A stretch of 12,906 nucleotides of DNA from Actinomycetes bacterium (GTDB lineage Bacteria; Actinomycetota; Acidimicrobiia; Acidimicrobiales; Palsa-688). Below are positions 12,793 through 12,906 of the stretch, one piece after another (position 1 is the first letter of the stretch; every line of letters begins with the position of its first letter). The stretch spans positions 1-12,906 of the forward strand of contig JAKBBS010000089.1 in NCBI GenBank assembly GCA_021808425.1, written 5' to 3'. Below the pieces are notes generated by a model. It made no database searches, was not told the DNA's origin, and saw nothing but the letters and a program-made list of their open reading frames with translations. A program made the position numbers and the translations under genes.

Positions 12793-12906
12793 TCAGGCGG
12801 CGGACGCCATAACCACCTGCGCGACGTCCAGGTAACCGGAACGGAAGCCGGCCTCCGAGTAAGCGAGGTAGAACTCCCACATCCGTCTGAACGTACCGTC
12901 GAATCC
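12793..12906 (-). CDS. C-terminal end of a cyclopropane-fatty-acid-phospholipid-synthase-type methyltransferase (partial)
   Basis: The last 37 codons are present, ending in TGA; the gene enters from the right edge. FRRMWEFYLAYSEAGFRSGY closely matches the end of the CFA synthase/mycolic-acid-methyltransferase family, in which SAM-dependent enzymes add a methylene or methyl group to unsaturated acyl chains of phospholipids. The SAM site would lie outside the window. It is upstream of the acyltransferase on the same strand, so a lipid-modification theme for the whole run is reasonable. Whether the 82-base gap contains a separate promoter is not clear. Confidence 0.88.
   Translation of the reverse strand, partial: GFDGTFRRMWEFYLAYSEAGFRSGYLDVAQVVMASAA

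Overview
The window is GC-rich and densely coded and looks like a chromosomal segment of an actinobacterium. A lineage near Acidimicrobiia or another mycolate-free high-GC actinomycete is possible, but this is inferred from gene families and was not tested. The pointers are a DUF2630 protein, an SPFH protein paired with an Arc-type ribbon-helix-helix protein, an ECF sigma factor with a zinc-binding membrane anti-sigma factor next to a Yx(FWY)xxD lipoprotein, and the end of a cyclopropane-fatty-acid-synthase-type methyltransferase. No tRNA, rRNA, CRISPR array, insertion sequence or phage gene is visible, and no gap between genes exceeds about 230 bases.

Layout. (1) 1-1028, plus: the last codons of a short-chain dehydrogenase, then an SMP-30/gluconolactonase-type beta-propeller enzyme. 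(2) 1104-2282, plus: a perfect 16-bp palindrome in a probable promoter, then an SPFH/Band 7 membrane protein and a 65-residue ribbon-helix-helix protein. (3) 2302-3895, minus: ECF sigma factor, overlapping anti-sigma factor, then DUF2630. Divergent from it at 4123-4731 is a secreted lipoprotein; the 227-base gap holds a 19-bp tandem repeat. (4) 4840-6923, plus: a two-gene unit of an AttH/CrtC-like protein and an aminoglycoside-phosphotransferase-fold kinase, overlapping by 4 bases. (5) 6934-8103, minus: a membrane-anchored coiled-coil protein with a perfect 42-bp internal duplication, and a small unrecognised protein upstream of it. (6) 8253-12906, minus: a tightly packed run of methyltransferase end, acyltransferase 3, a large two-domain enzyme, a VOC protein and an EthD protein.

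The most striking item is the 840-residue protein at 8938-11460. It joins a complete acyl-CoA-synthetase-type adenylating enzyme (closest in feel to the oxalate-CoA ligase/AAE3 group) to a nearly full-length phosphosulfolactate-synthase (ComA)-like domain in one reading frame. It is translationally overlapped by a membrane acyltransferase gene upstream and a VOC gene downstream. The gene order suggests a pathway that makes or modifies a carboxylate, possibly sulfonated, and may attach it to a lipid or cell-surface molecule. That function is inference; the fusion itself is visible in the sequence.
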